Origin: Chrysaora quinquecirrha
Lineage: Eukaryota > Cnidaria > Scyphozoa > Semaeostomeae > Pelagiidae
Direction: 5' to 3'
NCBI GenBank assembly: GCA_014526335.1
Contig: JACTAT010000358.1
Location: 1-64,000 of the forward strand
Length of the DNA stretch: 64,000 nucleotides
The translations under genes were made by a program, and so were the position numbers. Shown here in pieces: positions 37,298 through 49,970 of this stretch; position 1 is the stretch's first letter, and every line of letters starts with the position of its first letter. The notes beneath the pieces were generated by a model that saw nothing but the letters and a program-made list of their open reading frames with translations, searched no databases and had not been told where the DNA came from.

Positions 37298-40186
37298 TTA
37301 TGTGTTCGTTGTAGCGTCTCGCATAGTTTTATCTTTTGGATACTGATGAATGTTATCTATTTCGTCTTTAGGTTTTTCAGATCCCTGGTATCTTTCTTTA
37401 CGGTCACTGGCTCTGTTAACGAAAAGAAGCTTTTTGGCCTTGGGCCCGAACAGGCCTAACAAAACGACAAACCCAATGGTAACGATGAAATAACTTATCA
37501 AGTAGTCAAGCAAAAATATGTTGTAATCCCAAGACTTGAAGGCCGTTGTTGATATTGTCGTTGCCAGTATGAACATTGCCCAAAGTGAACAGCTGAGATA
37601 CATAACGATGCAAGAATTTCGAAGATCATTAGTAGTTGACGACAAGGCTCTTGTTTTATAAGCGTATAGAGTAGAGATTGTCATGAGAACAAAGCATGGA
37701 ATGAAGTTAAGATAAACGACTATTTGTGAATCATGGTCACAAATCACAGCAACAAACTTGTTTTCAATCGTTTTTGCATATATATTTGGAGAATCACTAA
37801 CAAGCCACACAATGCCCAGAAATAGCTGTGTTCCAAGTAAGCAGATGCATATGGCAATTTGTGATCTTGTGCTAACAAACGGTGGTGTGAATCGTCTCTT
37901 TACGGATGTTTGAAAGTAACGGTAGTTTCTACTTATCTTTATCATAAGTGGTGTGAAGCATCCCATTAAACTCATTCCAACTATAAGTCTTGAAATTCCA
38001 CAAATGACTTTGGTTGGTTTCATCAAGAAAACAAATGGAGACAAAAAACAAAAATAGAGAGAAACCAATATAACAAAACTAAGTTCTCTGTTCGAGGCCT
38101 TTACGACGGGAGAATTTCTGTGCGTTACAAATAGCCCTAAGAACAATGTATTGATGCAAAGGCCAACTGCTGAGCCTATCACGGGAGGCAATGTTTGTTT
38201 TAAAGTCAGGGACACATACTTATCAAGCAGTCTCATGCACTGAGTGCGATTTGTATCTGGAATGTGGAACTCCAAACATCTTTCGCATTTGTTATTAACA
38301 ACAATTTCATTGTTTGAACAATTCTTGCAGTTGAAACAGCAAAACGGTTTCTGAGGGTCTGTGATTTTAATCTGTCCAAGTCTACAAGATGTAGAGCAAA
38401 AAGAAACGGCTGTTTTGTTTCCTCTCCAAGTGATGTCACTGATTGACAAATTGAGCCGGGGTTTATTCTTTACTTCGCTATGTTGCCACAACCCGACTTC
38501 TTTCAAAGAGGTTCCATCGAAGTTGAGGATCTTAAGATTTCTATTCAAGTAGCCTTTTTTATTAAAATTCACCGAGTATTGGAGATCATCACATGAGCTA
38601 TTTCCATCCTTTATAAACGATGAAATAGTTTTGCCAATAACATTTATGGCATCCATTGAACCTCCAACGCACTTCGATATGTCTTGGAACTTATGCTTCA
38701 CACAATATTTAGATATGCTGTGACGAAGTGCGCAAGCCATTGTCTCCAAAGCATTACTAATTGATCGCACAGGTATATACTTGATGCCGATTTTGTTGCC
38801 ATCTAATCTCTCGTTACCGGAACATGCTGGTTTACTGTTGTTTAAACCGGCATCGCAATCAAAGGTATCGCTCCAGAATTCTCTGAACCACGTGTAATTG
38901 TTATTTTTCAATGTCAATTTCAGAAAATATTTCTCGAATTCCTTGTCTTCTTGATCAGAATAATGCAATAATAATGAACCCTTTGCAGTTTCATTGAAGT
39001 CATATATAAGGTTGTTTTCGAAGACCCAGTTTGTTGTGAAAATCCATGTAAGCCGGCTTTGATTTTGTGCTGCCTGAATAATTCCTCTTGTATCATCTTC
39101 ATTTGTTAGCAAAAGCACAACATCGACATTTTGCTCTGAAATTAGTTTTTCTACAGCTTTTTTGTAATCACTTCTACTAGCATGCCTTGGCAATTTATGA
39201 TGTGGTGCGACACAAAGTTTTCTATCTTCATCTAAACTATTAACTTCATTTATTATCTTATGCCAATATTCATCATCAGAATGAATGACTGAAACATATT
39301 TCCAGTTTAAATGAAAGCAGATATCAGAAATTGCCTTGATTTGTACAATGTCTGATGGTAAGGTGCGGAAGAAGTTAGAGAAAATATCTCTCTCATCGAA
39401 AATGATGCTCGAAGCAGTAGGACTAATAATTGCTTTACCGCTGCTAGAGAATAACATTGCAAGGGCAACTGCTTCATTCGAAGTTGGCGGTCCAATGACT
39501 CCTGTGATGTCATGCGGCAGATTGTAAAATTTATTATCAGTCTGAAAAAGACTCAGTAGGTGACCTGTATTAAGACATGTATCAATGGCTAACAATGCTA
39601 AACCATACCCATACACAGATTTGCTTCTGCTGTTCAGTTTCTGTAGAGCATATCGCATCGCCTCTAGTTGGAGAACTCCAGCCTTGTTGATCCTACCGCA
39701 ATTTGAATTATAGTCATCCCAATGGTGAATATCAAACATTCCTGCAAGAGGAAAATCCTGAGCATCCCATTCTATAAATGCTGTAACTTTCTTTGCGCCT
39801 GCAAATCGAAAAGAGCATAAAAAAGTAAATTACAAGTTCTTGAACGCAACTTGTCTGGGTTCTTATGTAACAAGATACATCCAGTAATTAGGGTACACGT
39901 TAACAAAATAAACAATGAAGCATATGTCAGTTAAAAATAAAAAAAAGTTTGAAGGCTTAGCCGGGAAAAAATGGATAAGCCAGATGTCTGGAAATTCGAA
40001 CTCTCTAAGTTGCCCTGTTTTATTTGATTGAGCACGCTTGCATTGCTTAAATCCATATCCTATGTTGTTGTGAACTTTATCATCATAATAAATAAGAAAA
40101 AGCTTACCGATTTCCCAAATTTTTGATTTTGACAAGCGAAGAGCAGCAAAAAGAATTAGAATCAGATAACAGTGCAAAATTTTCAT
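37298..40186 (-). CDS. class C GPCR (calcium-sensing/V2R/mGluR-like), paralogue 1
   Basis: Two exons. Exon 1 (40108-40186) encodes a signal peptide beginning MKILHCYLILILFAALRL and ends in phase 1 at gtaagc. Exon 2 (37298-39798) starts after ttgcag and encodes everything else, for a total of about 859 residues. Domains: a Venus-flytrap ligand-binding domain (about 47-470, with SPTASS and FFRTLPSDIVQ), a nine-cysteine linker (about 480-540, CCFNCKNCSNNEI) and seven helices (about 562-815, with the class C signature HRNSPVVKASNRELSF and closing LFGPKAKK). It would be a plasma-membrane dimeric receptor for a small extracellular ligand; the ligand is unknown. An in-frame ATG also lies at 40210, but the one at 40186 gives the better signal peptide. 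It faces away from paralogue 2. Confidence 0.93.
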
Positions 40187-42422
40187 CGTTCTGATATTAA
40201 ATACGACCACGTAGGTTGAAGTTGTAGGTTGAAGCTATCAGTGTTAGACAGAAGTCAAATTTCTATTGCGTTATATCAATTCCAGCAAAGAAAGTCTGCA
40301 TTTTATTTTATTCAAATAAGGTTGCAAGGCTGAAATGCTTGGTTTAAACAAAACAAATTTTTGTTTTCATGGTTGTTTTCTAATTACGTAGACATAAAAT
40401 TTTAATGAACAGTTGAATTAACTCTTACACTACAACTACAACGGGTCGCATTCATGAGTGTGTTGTCTATTTATTTAGAAACACAATGTAGAAGAGTATA
40501 TGCATCTAGCACAAACATGAACTGTTATGCCACTCATAAACAAAACTGAAATTTTGAGAGAATAATCAAACTCTATTTTCTAATGCTATAATGTTATAAT
40601 TGAGCTCTTGCAGAAAGCATTTGTCATCTAGGATTAAGACTTCGCTCAAGAACTTTGTTATCCTTCTTAGATTGGCAAGGTGTAAGGTGTAAGGTGTAAG
40701 GGGTCATGAATATAACCTGCAGTCTTGTTAGAGTTCATTCACCAATTCATTAAAATTCATATCTATCATTTTTGACCCATGTAGACCTCAAGTGAGCTCA
40801 AGTCGAGAAGAGAAGCAATAATGGCTGAAAAACGGCTTTGCCAGAAAACGTAAGTATTATATGAAAAGTTTAAATAGGGTATGTTTCAAAGGAACCATGT
40901 TCTGAAAATAGTGGCCAAGGAATTTATGTTTCATTGTTTTAGGCTTAAGGCCTTCGAAACCTAAAGCTCAAAAGGGCAAAATGTTTGCCACGTCATATAG
41001 AGATTCTCTTTCTAAATTTGCTTTCGTAATAGGGAATTTGAAGTTAAGTGAAAATATTTTCGAACCTGCATATCGCTAAAGATCTCAATAACCATAACAT
41101 CGAAACACTCCCTCCCACGGACCTTTATAACGATAGAGTGCACTGGTATCAAGATTGTTCGTGCCTGGTGGGTCTAAAAGTCCGACGTGGTATGGACAAC
41201 GACGCATACCGTTTTGCTCTGATTGGGGAAGTTCACAACTTTGAGAAGTCTTCCACGTAAATTTCCCGCCGTCAGACCAAACCTTGAAATCTAGTGATAG
41301 GCCTACATGTTTATACGGTATTTACCTTTGATAACAGCTAGTAGATAATTTGCTGAAGTTTGGCAAAAAAACAACAATTTCCTAATCTTAGCAGTCTCGT
41401 TCAAATTAAAAGAAACACAACTTTTTTAGAGAGTCTGGTGAACGTGATAGCTGAGAACAACATCGATTGGAAAAAAAAAGTTTTAATGGCTATCCATTTA
41501 TAGAGGTGAGAAACAGTTTTCAGAACATTGTTGACATTACATTTTACATAATATTGAAATATTGATGATATGAGAATAAGAAAAATTGATGAATTTCGGG
41601 TATCGTTTTATTACTTCGATTCCAGTCCTGAGATACGAAAGCAGCTTAGACGCCACTATTATATTAAGGGTATTACCGACGTTTCACCTGGAAGGGGTAT
41701 CCATCATTAAGACTTTGGGTTTTGTGGCCAAAACAATAAAAGTCAAGCATCAGGTATGTCCAATTTTCGAAGATCATTGTTATGGGTAAGAAACTCGTGA
41801 TTTATCATCATTAAACCATCGAACGAGCATTGGACCAGACGAACAGACAGAACATGCTTCAATCACTTTCGATAAGTCAGGGATTTCGCAAAAACATGAT
41901 CTTGCTTCTTTCCCCGCCGAAGATTTGCTCCTCCCCACCGTTATTTTTGTGATCCCCGTCGAAAATTTATGGTTTTTGAATTTTCCCCGCCGGAAATGCA
42001 CTGGCCAGCGGGGTCGTTACTGGGGGGGTGTAAAATTGGGTTAAAAACGTTTCTGTTTTGAACCTGAAGCTTTTGCTATTGTTATGGCATTATTGGATCA
42101 CAACAGTTAATACCACAAACCATTGTTTTCATTACCACTTCCTTCCAAATAAACTTAAAAAACATCAAAGCAAACTATTTGGCCAAAAGCAGGAAAGGTT
42201 TGGAAAAATCCGAGAAGTGCAGCTGTACTAATCGAGAAACACCGAAAGCTTGTGTTTTGCAATGTGTGCTTTTGAATATTCAAGTGAAATTATCCTTAGA
42301 CTCTCTGTCATAGGAATATTATATTAACTGTTTTAAATTCTTAGATTGGCCCCTCTCATTCTTTAATAAACAATTTCTGCGAATCAATTGTGCTTGTGGT
42401 CATTACAATGCTGAGATTATTA
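40187..42422. other. region between the two class C GPCR genes
   Basis: About 2.7 kb separate the two start codons. The stretch includes a ggtgtaaggtgtaaggtgtaa microrepeat at 40679-40700 and c/g-rich ccccgcc blocks at 41900-42030. A 70-codon plus-strand frame at 41048-41260 has higher GC but no recognisable domain. Shared regulatory elements for the divergent pair may lie here, but none is identifiable by eye. Confidence 0.4.
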
Positions 42423-42802
42423 GGCTACGTCTACACAGATACGTTTTCAAAAAGTTGCGTTTTCAGATCAATGGAAACGTATCATTTTGCGTCTACACGA
42501 GCGTTTTACGAACGTTCTCGCTGTCTACACCGAAACCAAAGCGTTTCCTAACTGAAATTCAATACCAATTAACCACCAAAAGTTATTGTTGTTGCTGCGC
42601 CGTTTTCAAATGTTTGCGGTTTCGGTGTCTACACGGGAATATTGCATTTTCAAAAAGTTGCGTTTTCAAAAGATTCCATTCTGGAAACCGTTTTCAAAAT
42701 TTTGCGTTTTCAGTCGCAGATTTACCGTTGTCGTGTAGACGGGAGGTGAAAACAAAGAAACCACTGTATTTTAATGTGAAATGTATCTGTGTAGACGGGG
42801 CC
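42423..42802. mobile_element. MITE with TA duplication, abutting the GPCR2 start
   Basis: Inverted ends ggctacgtctacacagatac and gtatctgtgtagacggggcc, about 20 bp with two mismatches, are flanked by ta (42421-42422 and 42803-42804). The interior is a set of degenerate cgttttcaaa and gtctacac sub-repeats, with no transposase. A TA target fits Tc1/mariner-like or related groups, but a longer TSD cannot be excluded. The right end is only 61 bp from the ATG of the class C GPCR at 42864. Confidence 0.8.
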
Positions 42803-42863
42803 TATAGAATGTTGCTTATTGAATCAATAAAAGCTATTATCTGTTGTTTGATTCTCAGGTAAA

Positions 42864-45800
42864 ATGGACCAAAAAATGTATGTGCTGATTTTAGTCACAA
42901 TTTTTTCAATGCAGAATTGTAGCTGTAATTTCGATTTTTCAGATAGTGGAAAAGGTTAGTATGGCTTTTAGTCATTTCCACTGTCTTGTGTTAAAGACCG
43001 TCGCTGCTTCACATATATAATTCTTTCAGCTAGCAGTTTGATTTCCCATATGAACTATATATTCGTAGTTTACACCGTATTCTTAGGTGCCTAATCACAG
43101 GAGGCCCAATCGCATAAATATCATTAGTGATATAACCTTACTTGTGTTGTTTTCGTCCTAAAATGTCCTATTTTCGATACAGATATTTGGTTGTTGCTGT
43201 TGTTCAGAAAACGCCACATTGTGATAGCTTTATACATACGTTTATAATAATTTCTTTATTATTAATTATTTATTATATACGTATAAAGCTATCACAATGT
43301 GGCGTTTTCTGAACAACAGCAACAACCAAATATCTGTATCGAAAATAGGACGTTTCAGGGAGAAAACAACACAAGTTAGGTTTTTTCACTCATGATATTT
43401 ATGCGATTGGGCCTCCTGTGGCCTAATTGCTGGGGGGTCGGAATACGCGGTGGGGGGTTGAACTACCTTCAGGATCTAATTGGCGGGGGGGTCGAAGTAA
43501 GCGGGGGGAGGTGGGACTTTGTTTGACAAACCTTGTCTAGAAACTGTTGAAACGCAAAGAGAGGGGCCTTAGAGTGCTTAAAGGCCAAGTAAATCCATAG
43601 TGCTAACCAACAAATTGAGTTTACAAGTGAAATTTCACACCAAGAACGTCAAAGTAAGTTTGGTAAAAAATGTCAACATGCAAACTTAACAAGCGGGGGG
43701 AGGGGTCTTAATAAGACCGAGGGGTTGGAAATTTTTCAAACAATTAATTAGCGGGGGAAACGGCAACTAGGCACCTAAGAGTAAATGATCGATGAAGCTC
43801 CGCTATTCGATTAAGCGCCGCGGCGTTCATTTGATTATTTACAATACGTACACTGGGTAAGGTGTTTATACTAGAAAAATTACTAAAACAGTAAATAACA
43901 ATGTAGCTACAGGAGAAAATAAAGCATGTCTTTGTTGTCGTCAAAGATGATATTTTATTCTTATGATGTAAAGTTCCAAACTACACTTTTTATCACAGGA
44001 TATCTCTTGCAACGATTCACATCGTAATTTCGTTAAAATAAGAGTTGCAACAATCAATTTAAAGCATCATTTAGCCCTAGTGACAATTAAAAGTTTAAGT
44101 GTTCTTATAGATCATTGAAATAAGGGCCGCAGTCGAATAAGCGTCCCGCCTAAAAATCCGAGAAACTTAAGAAGAGCCGCGGCGCTCAATCGATAATTTA
44201 CGGTATGTCAAGTTTTCCGAAAATCAATCACAAAAACAGAGTGTAACAATGGTCAAGCACAACAAATAAAACTAAAAGTTACTCTGTAAAAAAAATTAGA
44301 ATGAAACGTTGTTTCTGTAATATTGTTGAACTTTTGATTTTGATACTTTAGGTTCCAATAAAAGACAAAAAGAAGATGCAGTATTGGAAAACAGGGACTA
44401 TTCACAACATGGATCAATTCAAGGCTTTTTTGCTGCTCATCACTGGGATTATCAAATGTCAAAATGTGGCAAAATAAACAAGCATGGAATTATCAAACTA
44501 GAAGCCATGCTATACGCCTTAAAGAGACTAAAGGACATCAACTTTCAACAATTTGATTACCGCATCATCGATACTTGTGAGAACGTCGCAGGGCTACTGA
44601 GCGTTGATCTGGAAAAATTATCTTATAACCATGGAAACATTGTAGGGTCTACTTTAGACGAAGCATATGCAATCGCCATGGTACAGGCAGTTGAAAAAAT
44701 AGCCGTTATAAGTCCGACAGTGTCAAGCTCACTTTTTGACAATCAAGGGGTATTCAACAATTTCTTTCGCACGATTCCTTCAGAGATAGTACAGTTCACA
44801 GCTATTCTTGAAATTTGCCAGCGATTCCAATGGAAGTTCATTTCAACGATCTTTTCGTTCAACATATTTGGTCAAAAACAAAGCGATTATTTCTTTGACT
44901 TAGCGGATAAAAAAGAAGTTTGTATCTCACAAAATCAGAAATTGCCGAGGCACGCAAAATTATCAGACTACAATAATATTGTCAACAAATTGGCGATAGT
45001 AGAAAATGCCGATGTAGTAGTTTTGTTTACAAGCGCAGAGGATACGAAAGGAATTCTACAAGCAGCTCGTCCTCATAACGGACGATTCACATGGATTTTT
45101 CCAGCAGACTGGGTTCTTGCCAAGGACCACATGCATAGCTTCAACGACACAGCTAAGGGTGCGTTGCTATTGCAATACGCTAATCAGCGAGACGAGGAGT
45201 TTGAAAGCTACTTTCTGAATCTGACTTTACAGAATAAAAAATACACATGGTTCAGAGAATTCTGGAGTGAAATTTTTCATTGCAATGCAGGATTAAACAT
45301 TAGCAAACCAGCATGCTCTGGTAACGAGAGTTTAGATGGCAACAAACTTGGTATAACGTATATGCCAATACAATCAATTATTAGTGCAGTAGAAACCATT
45401 GCTTGCGCAGCCAATTCAAGTAACAAGATATCATCTCATTATCGACCAAGCAGAGATACTTTATCATTCATCAGAGACAGAAGTAGCACATGTAGCGATC
45501 TCAAATACTCTGTGAAATTCAACGAACATGGCTATTTGAACAGAGACATACAGATTTTAAACTTCAATGGCATCTCTTTCAAAAAAGTCGGTTTAAGGCG
45601 AAAAAATGATGACAATAATCGCCAAATATTAGATATATCAACAGAAAATATCACTTGGATGAAAAACGAAAAACCCGTTTCGTTTTGCTCGCAGCCATGT
45701 AAACCCTGGCAAATTCGTCTGACAGATTCTAAAAAGCCTACTTGTTGTTTCAGCTGTAAGAATTGTTCAAGAGATGAAAAAGTTGTTGATAACACATGCA

Positions 45801-46798
45801 AAAAATGTGAAGACTTTCACATAGCGGATGAAGATCATTCCAAATGCAAAAAGCTACAAGAAAAGTATGTATCCCTAAAACGAAAGGAAACTTGGCCTCC
45901 TTTAATTGGCTCAGCTCTAGGACTTTGCTTTAATACGTGGTTCTTTGGGTTGTTCATAAAGCACAGAAACTCTGCTATCGTGAAGGCTTCAAGTAAAGAA
46001 GTTAGTTTTATTATGTTTGTGTCTCTTTATGTTTGCTTTTTGTCTCCTTATGTTTTTTTGGTGAAACCAACAACGGGAATTTGTGCCATTTCACGATTTG
46101 TTGTCGGAATGAGTTTAATGGGATGTTACACACCACTTTTGATAAAAACAAATAGAATCTATCGCATCTTCCAAGCATCAGAAAAATGTAGATTCAAGCC
46201 ATCTTTTGTCAGCACGAAATCGCAAATTTTCATATGTCTCTGCTTGCTCGGAATGCAGTTTCTCATTTGCATAATTTGGCATATAAGCGATCCTGTGAAA
46301 GTGAATAAAAAGATTGAAAATAGTGCTGTTTTTCTCACTTGTAAATACGACACATCGGCTGTTATTTTTCTCAACTTTATCCCATGCTTTATCCTAATGG
46401 CCATGTCTACAGTATACGCGTTCAGAACGAGAAAGTTGCCATCTAACTTCAACGAAGCTCGAACCATTTGTTTGACAATGTACGCAAGTTGTCTAGTCTG
46501 GTCAATATTTATACTTCTGATGCTAATTTTCAAAATCACGAAAAAAGATCCTTGGCTTGAGTTTCTGATTGCTTACTTCGTCATAATAATCGGGCTTGTC
46601 ATTCTTATAGGCCTATTTGGGCCTAAAGTGAAGAAGATACTTTTTTCAAATGAAAACCGGGAAGGCAAGAAGGAAATGTTTCATGGCTTCGAAATGTCAT
46701 CTTTTGTTGAAAGTAGAAAAAGTGCAGAGGAAAGATGTGCATCTGATGAAGAAGATAAAGACAAGAAAACGTTTATGGATGCAGGAACAAACACATAG
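42864..46798 (+). CDS. class C GPCR (calcium-sensing/V2R/mGluR-like), paralogue 2
   Basis: Exon 1 (42864-42954) encodes a signal peptide (MYVLILVTIFSMQ follows four leading residues; the ATG at 42876 is an alternative start) and ends in phase 1 at gttagt. Exon 2 (44352-46798) begins after actttag and stays open for 815 codons, giving about 845 residues. The Venus-flytrap domain contains SPTVSSS and FFRTIPSEIVQ. The cysteine-rich linker is at about 474-530 (CCFSCKNCSRDEK). The seven-helix region is at about 545-785, with HRNSAIVKASSKEVSF and LFGPKVKK. The tail is short and acidic. Exon structure and sequence show it is a tandem-derived paralogue of the minus-strand receptor at 37298-40186. Intron 1 is filled with foldback elements. 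Ligand unknown. Confidence 0.93.
43085..43782. mobile_element. nested foldback elements in GPCR2 intron 1
   Basis: Outer inverted ends are cttaggtgccta (43082-43093) and taggcacctaag (43769-43780). Inside, arms at about 43090-43240 and 43278-43427 are about 150-bp inverted copies around a ttattaattattta-like centre, so this segment could fold into a very long hairpin. The rest holds several gcgggggg blocks (43430-43510, 43690-43760). No coding content. Confidence 0.75.
43786..44210. repeat. inverted repeats with gccgcggcg cores
   Basis: Sequence gtaaatgatcgatgaagc at 43783-43800 recurs inverted around 44187-44207 (gctcaatcgataatttac) and, more loosely, at 43825-43850. The blocks gcgccgcggcgttc and gccgcggcgctc are shared. 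It is probably a further small DNA element next to the nested foldback, still within intron 1 of the class C GPCR. Confidence 0.5.
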
Positions 46799-48554
46799 AA
46801 CAGCTCTTGTATGAACAACTTCTGTAGCTAGTTTTCATAGTTAGTTGTCCTTAACTTGCAGTCTAGTAACGTACGGTTTTTATGTGTAAAATAGAAATAA
46901 CAAGTTAATGCATTTATATGGTGCCCGCACAATTTCAAAACTAACTACAAAAAGTGATGACAGTGACTTCTAGCTAACCCTTGCAAAATATTGGTAAATT
47001 AGAAAGCAGCAAAAATTGGCGTTCTTAGGTTACTACGGTTTGAAAAGATTTGAATTTGGCCGACACAATTTCTCGGTTTTCCCACCGCATGCGGGTAGTT
47101 TTTGCTGAAAAAATTAGTTATTTGTGCCTGTGATGAAATAATTTATCCTCTGATATTTTCTGTCATCCAAGCCAAATTCCTCATCGTCTGCGGTTATTGT
47201 CACGAGCATTTCCTCACGACTCAGGCCCTAGTCAACTGCACTCATTGCAATGACGCACTTAATTTTCATTCAAATTTTCGCTTATAATTTATGCAATAAC
47301 CTTTTTAACAAATAAAATACACATGCAACTACTATTATTTATTTACTGTTTCATTAACTGTTTTGATGCAAATGGCTCATTTAAAACAAATGGAGTTTTT
47401 AAATTTAAACATGGCTCAAAACACAGAAAAATAAGAATTAACAAAGTGGCTGCAGCAATTTTGGTTTAATACAAGATGCAGTTGCAATTTAATAGGCAGT
47501 CAGGCCAACGACCTTCAAGTTTATTCTTCGCTTTTATAGATACGGTCTTGATACCTTAACTTACAGAGCAAGTACATCATGGAACTTACTGTCAAAAGAA
47601 ACCAAGGGAAGCAATTCTGTGCATAGCTTTCAGAAAAGCCTCACGAGAAACTACAAAGAGGCGAAAAATGCATCTGTAAGCGTTGCACAGAATTTTTCAC
47701 ATATATCGTTTATTTCTAATATTTGCGTTGTTTTCGTTTAATTAAATATTGTTTAACTTTTATTTGATATAAACCGTAATGATCTTTTATCTATTTACTC
47801 TGATATTGTAGTTTGTAGTTTGTAACGCAAAATTATTTGATCAATTGATGCATTCAATTTTTAGTTTATTTGTACCTTTTTGTCAGTTTGGATTTGAAGA
47901 CTGGTATTTATTAGCTATCATCCAGAGCTTGTGTAAAACCGACACTAAATGGCTAAGACTGTAAATAAAAGTGTAGTGAAATTAAACTTCGTAATTTAGG
48001 CCTTTCCTTCACTCTCAGCCTATTTTCTTTGCATCCATTCATTCTCAAAGCTTTCTTCCGCTCAACGTCGCATCTCATTTCATCGACATCCGGTTTTTAG
48101 TGAACATGTATTTGGCAGTCACAATGTTCCTAAAAAAGAAAGCCCATGTACTGAAGTGAATCCGGAATTTTGTTGAATGCTGCTCAATTTTGCCATTTAA
48201 TGCTTGCATGCAGACCACAAAACCGTCTATTCATGTGCAGTGCTCCATTTCCATGTTAATCATGGTTCCTATAAGATCGTAGCAGCGTCGGCGATCTTTC
48301 TGCGTACATCTCCCGATTTTTAATTGGAACACAACCTTCCGAACCGACTGCGCCAACAATGAATCGGAAGGATCTGGGGAGTTGTACTGGGTCCAACTTT
48401 CCTGACTCCTACGACAATTTCCATTCAAAGAAAATTTTTCAGGGAACGTGTTGCTGACCCAGCAATTGTTGGAAAATGGTCACATAGATGAAACTAATAA
48501 ATCAAAAGAGTCATTCCGTACGTGTTTTCACTAGTCAATATCTGCAAATTTCAG
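46799..48554. other. gene-poor stretch downstream of GPCR2
   Basis: AT-rich. A candidate aataaa lies near 47312. A 61-codon frame at 47102-47287 contains two CxxC pairs (CGYC, CTHC) but has no splice support and is not called. Nothing else is recognised. Confidence 0.4.
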
Positions 48555-48708
48555 TCTGCGACATTCGCCAACTGTTCACCGATGAATGGAAAACTCTATT
48601 TGATTGTTATGGAAGAACGAATAAGCGTCACATCTTCGACGCTTACGATCATAAGGGAACCAGGCTACATAAAATTCTACAAGCACGTAGGCTAGTTGGT
48701 CGTATGAC
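48555..48708 (+). CDS. orphan exon-like segment, unknown protein
   Basis: A 154-bp open segment lies between a good acceptor (gcaaatttcag, ending 48554) and a donor-like gtaagc at 48709. It encodes CDIRQLFTDEWKTLFDCYG followed by a basic KILQARRLVGRM end. GC content is higher than in its flanks. The IRxLFxxEW start resembles a family of cnidarian repeat-associated uncharacterised proteins that I recall only loosely. No partner exon was found, so it could be a retained exon of a dead gene. Confidence 0.25.
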
Positions 48709-49618
48709 GTAAGCTATTCAACATTTTGTCCTCAATATAGCTGACCGTTTTAGTTAGTGGTTTGGCTGTCTCTGACATGTTTATTGTTAATACATTTTAT
48801 CGCTGCAAATTTGTTAACCTCGTGCCAAGTGTTCAATATACCAGCTAATCTCAATTCAGTGCTTCATTAATAATTTAGGATTTCGCAGCTATGGGCAAGG
48901 CATTTAATGACGTTAGCTGATTAATAATGCTAAGATAACGACAAGCAACCAAGCGACTTACATTGCAAAACAGTAAAACGTGCAAAATTTTGTTCAAAGA
49001 ACTGTCAAAAAAGCAAACATAGCTAGTAAACATTCAAAGCAAAATCTTTAAGCCGTAAGAACTGCTTATGAGTTGCAAAACTCTTAGCATGATTTATAAC
49101 AAGACATAGTTTTTGCTATGAAAAAGTCTAAATTCGGTGCTTTTCCTGTTAAAATTGTCGTTAAAATTCGCAAAATTTGCAATGATGTATGCATAAATAA
49201 AATGATTTGAAGGAGAAGGTTTACAAAAGGAATATTTAAATGTGGTTGTGGCTTGATTCCTAAGAATGCGGCATGTTTGTACCAAACTTATATGAGCGAT
49301 CAAACAAAAACCGTTTTCTTGAAGTGCTTTTACGTGCCAAAGATACGGAGTCAGCAACCAGATGTTTAACGATCTGCATGATTTTTCTGAACTAAAAATT
49401 TTTTAAAAACAAGGAAATCAAACTTACGCAAATGCAAAATTGGAACTCATGAAGCAAAGACCGGAATGTGTGTGGCTAACATGACATTGGAAGAAATATG
49501 CATTAAGTCTGAAAGAGATTATTGAAGTAGGTAGGATGGCGAATGAACTTCTACGAACTAACTACAATTAGACCCGGCTAAATTTTTCAAGTGTTTATAT
49601 ATAATCAGCATATAATCA

Positions 49619-49970
49619 GCAGCCTTTTTACTAGCGTACCTTTCGACGAGACTATCAAGATTTGGCAAGACCTCTGTATCGGGGTGAACTAGTTAGACCG
49701 CCCTTCCCCGAGGAGGTATTTGACGAATTGATTGAGTCTGCTACCAGGTCGGTAGAGTTCAGCTTCAACAGCGAGATGTACCGAAAAGGGACGGAATCGC
49801 CATGGGGAGCACATTGGGGCCAGCGCTAGTTAACATCTGTGTTGGTTTCTAAAAAGGCAAACTTTTCGGATCTACATCAAACCCCCGGTTTATTTTCGCT
49901 ATGTCCGCCTTAGTTCATTGTTTCGGTTTGTTTCTGACGTTCATACTCCGAGGAGTGTCAGACGAAAAAA
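49619..49970 (+). pseudogene. Penelope-like element reverse transcriptase fragment
   Basis: In shifting frames the translation gives LFTSVPFDETIKI, then RPPFPEEVFDELIE, then FSFNSEMYR, DGIAMGSTLGPALVNI and KPPVYFRYVRL. The order and the (V/I)AMGSxLGP and FxYVDD positions are those of Penelope-like retroelement RTs. Two or more frameshifts are present, and the catalytic YVDD reads YVRL, so it is dead. No GIY-YIG domain or terminal repeats were seen. Confidence 0.82.

Noticed and set aside
40821..41260. Small plus-strand gene starting ATGGCTGAAAAACGG, or the 70-codon frame at 41048
   Set aside because: The first would splice to a stop within a few codons. The second lacks splice sites and any recognisable domain.
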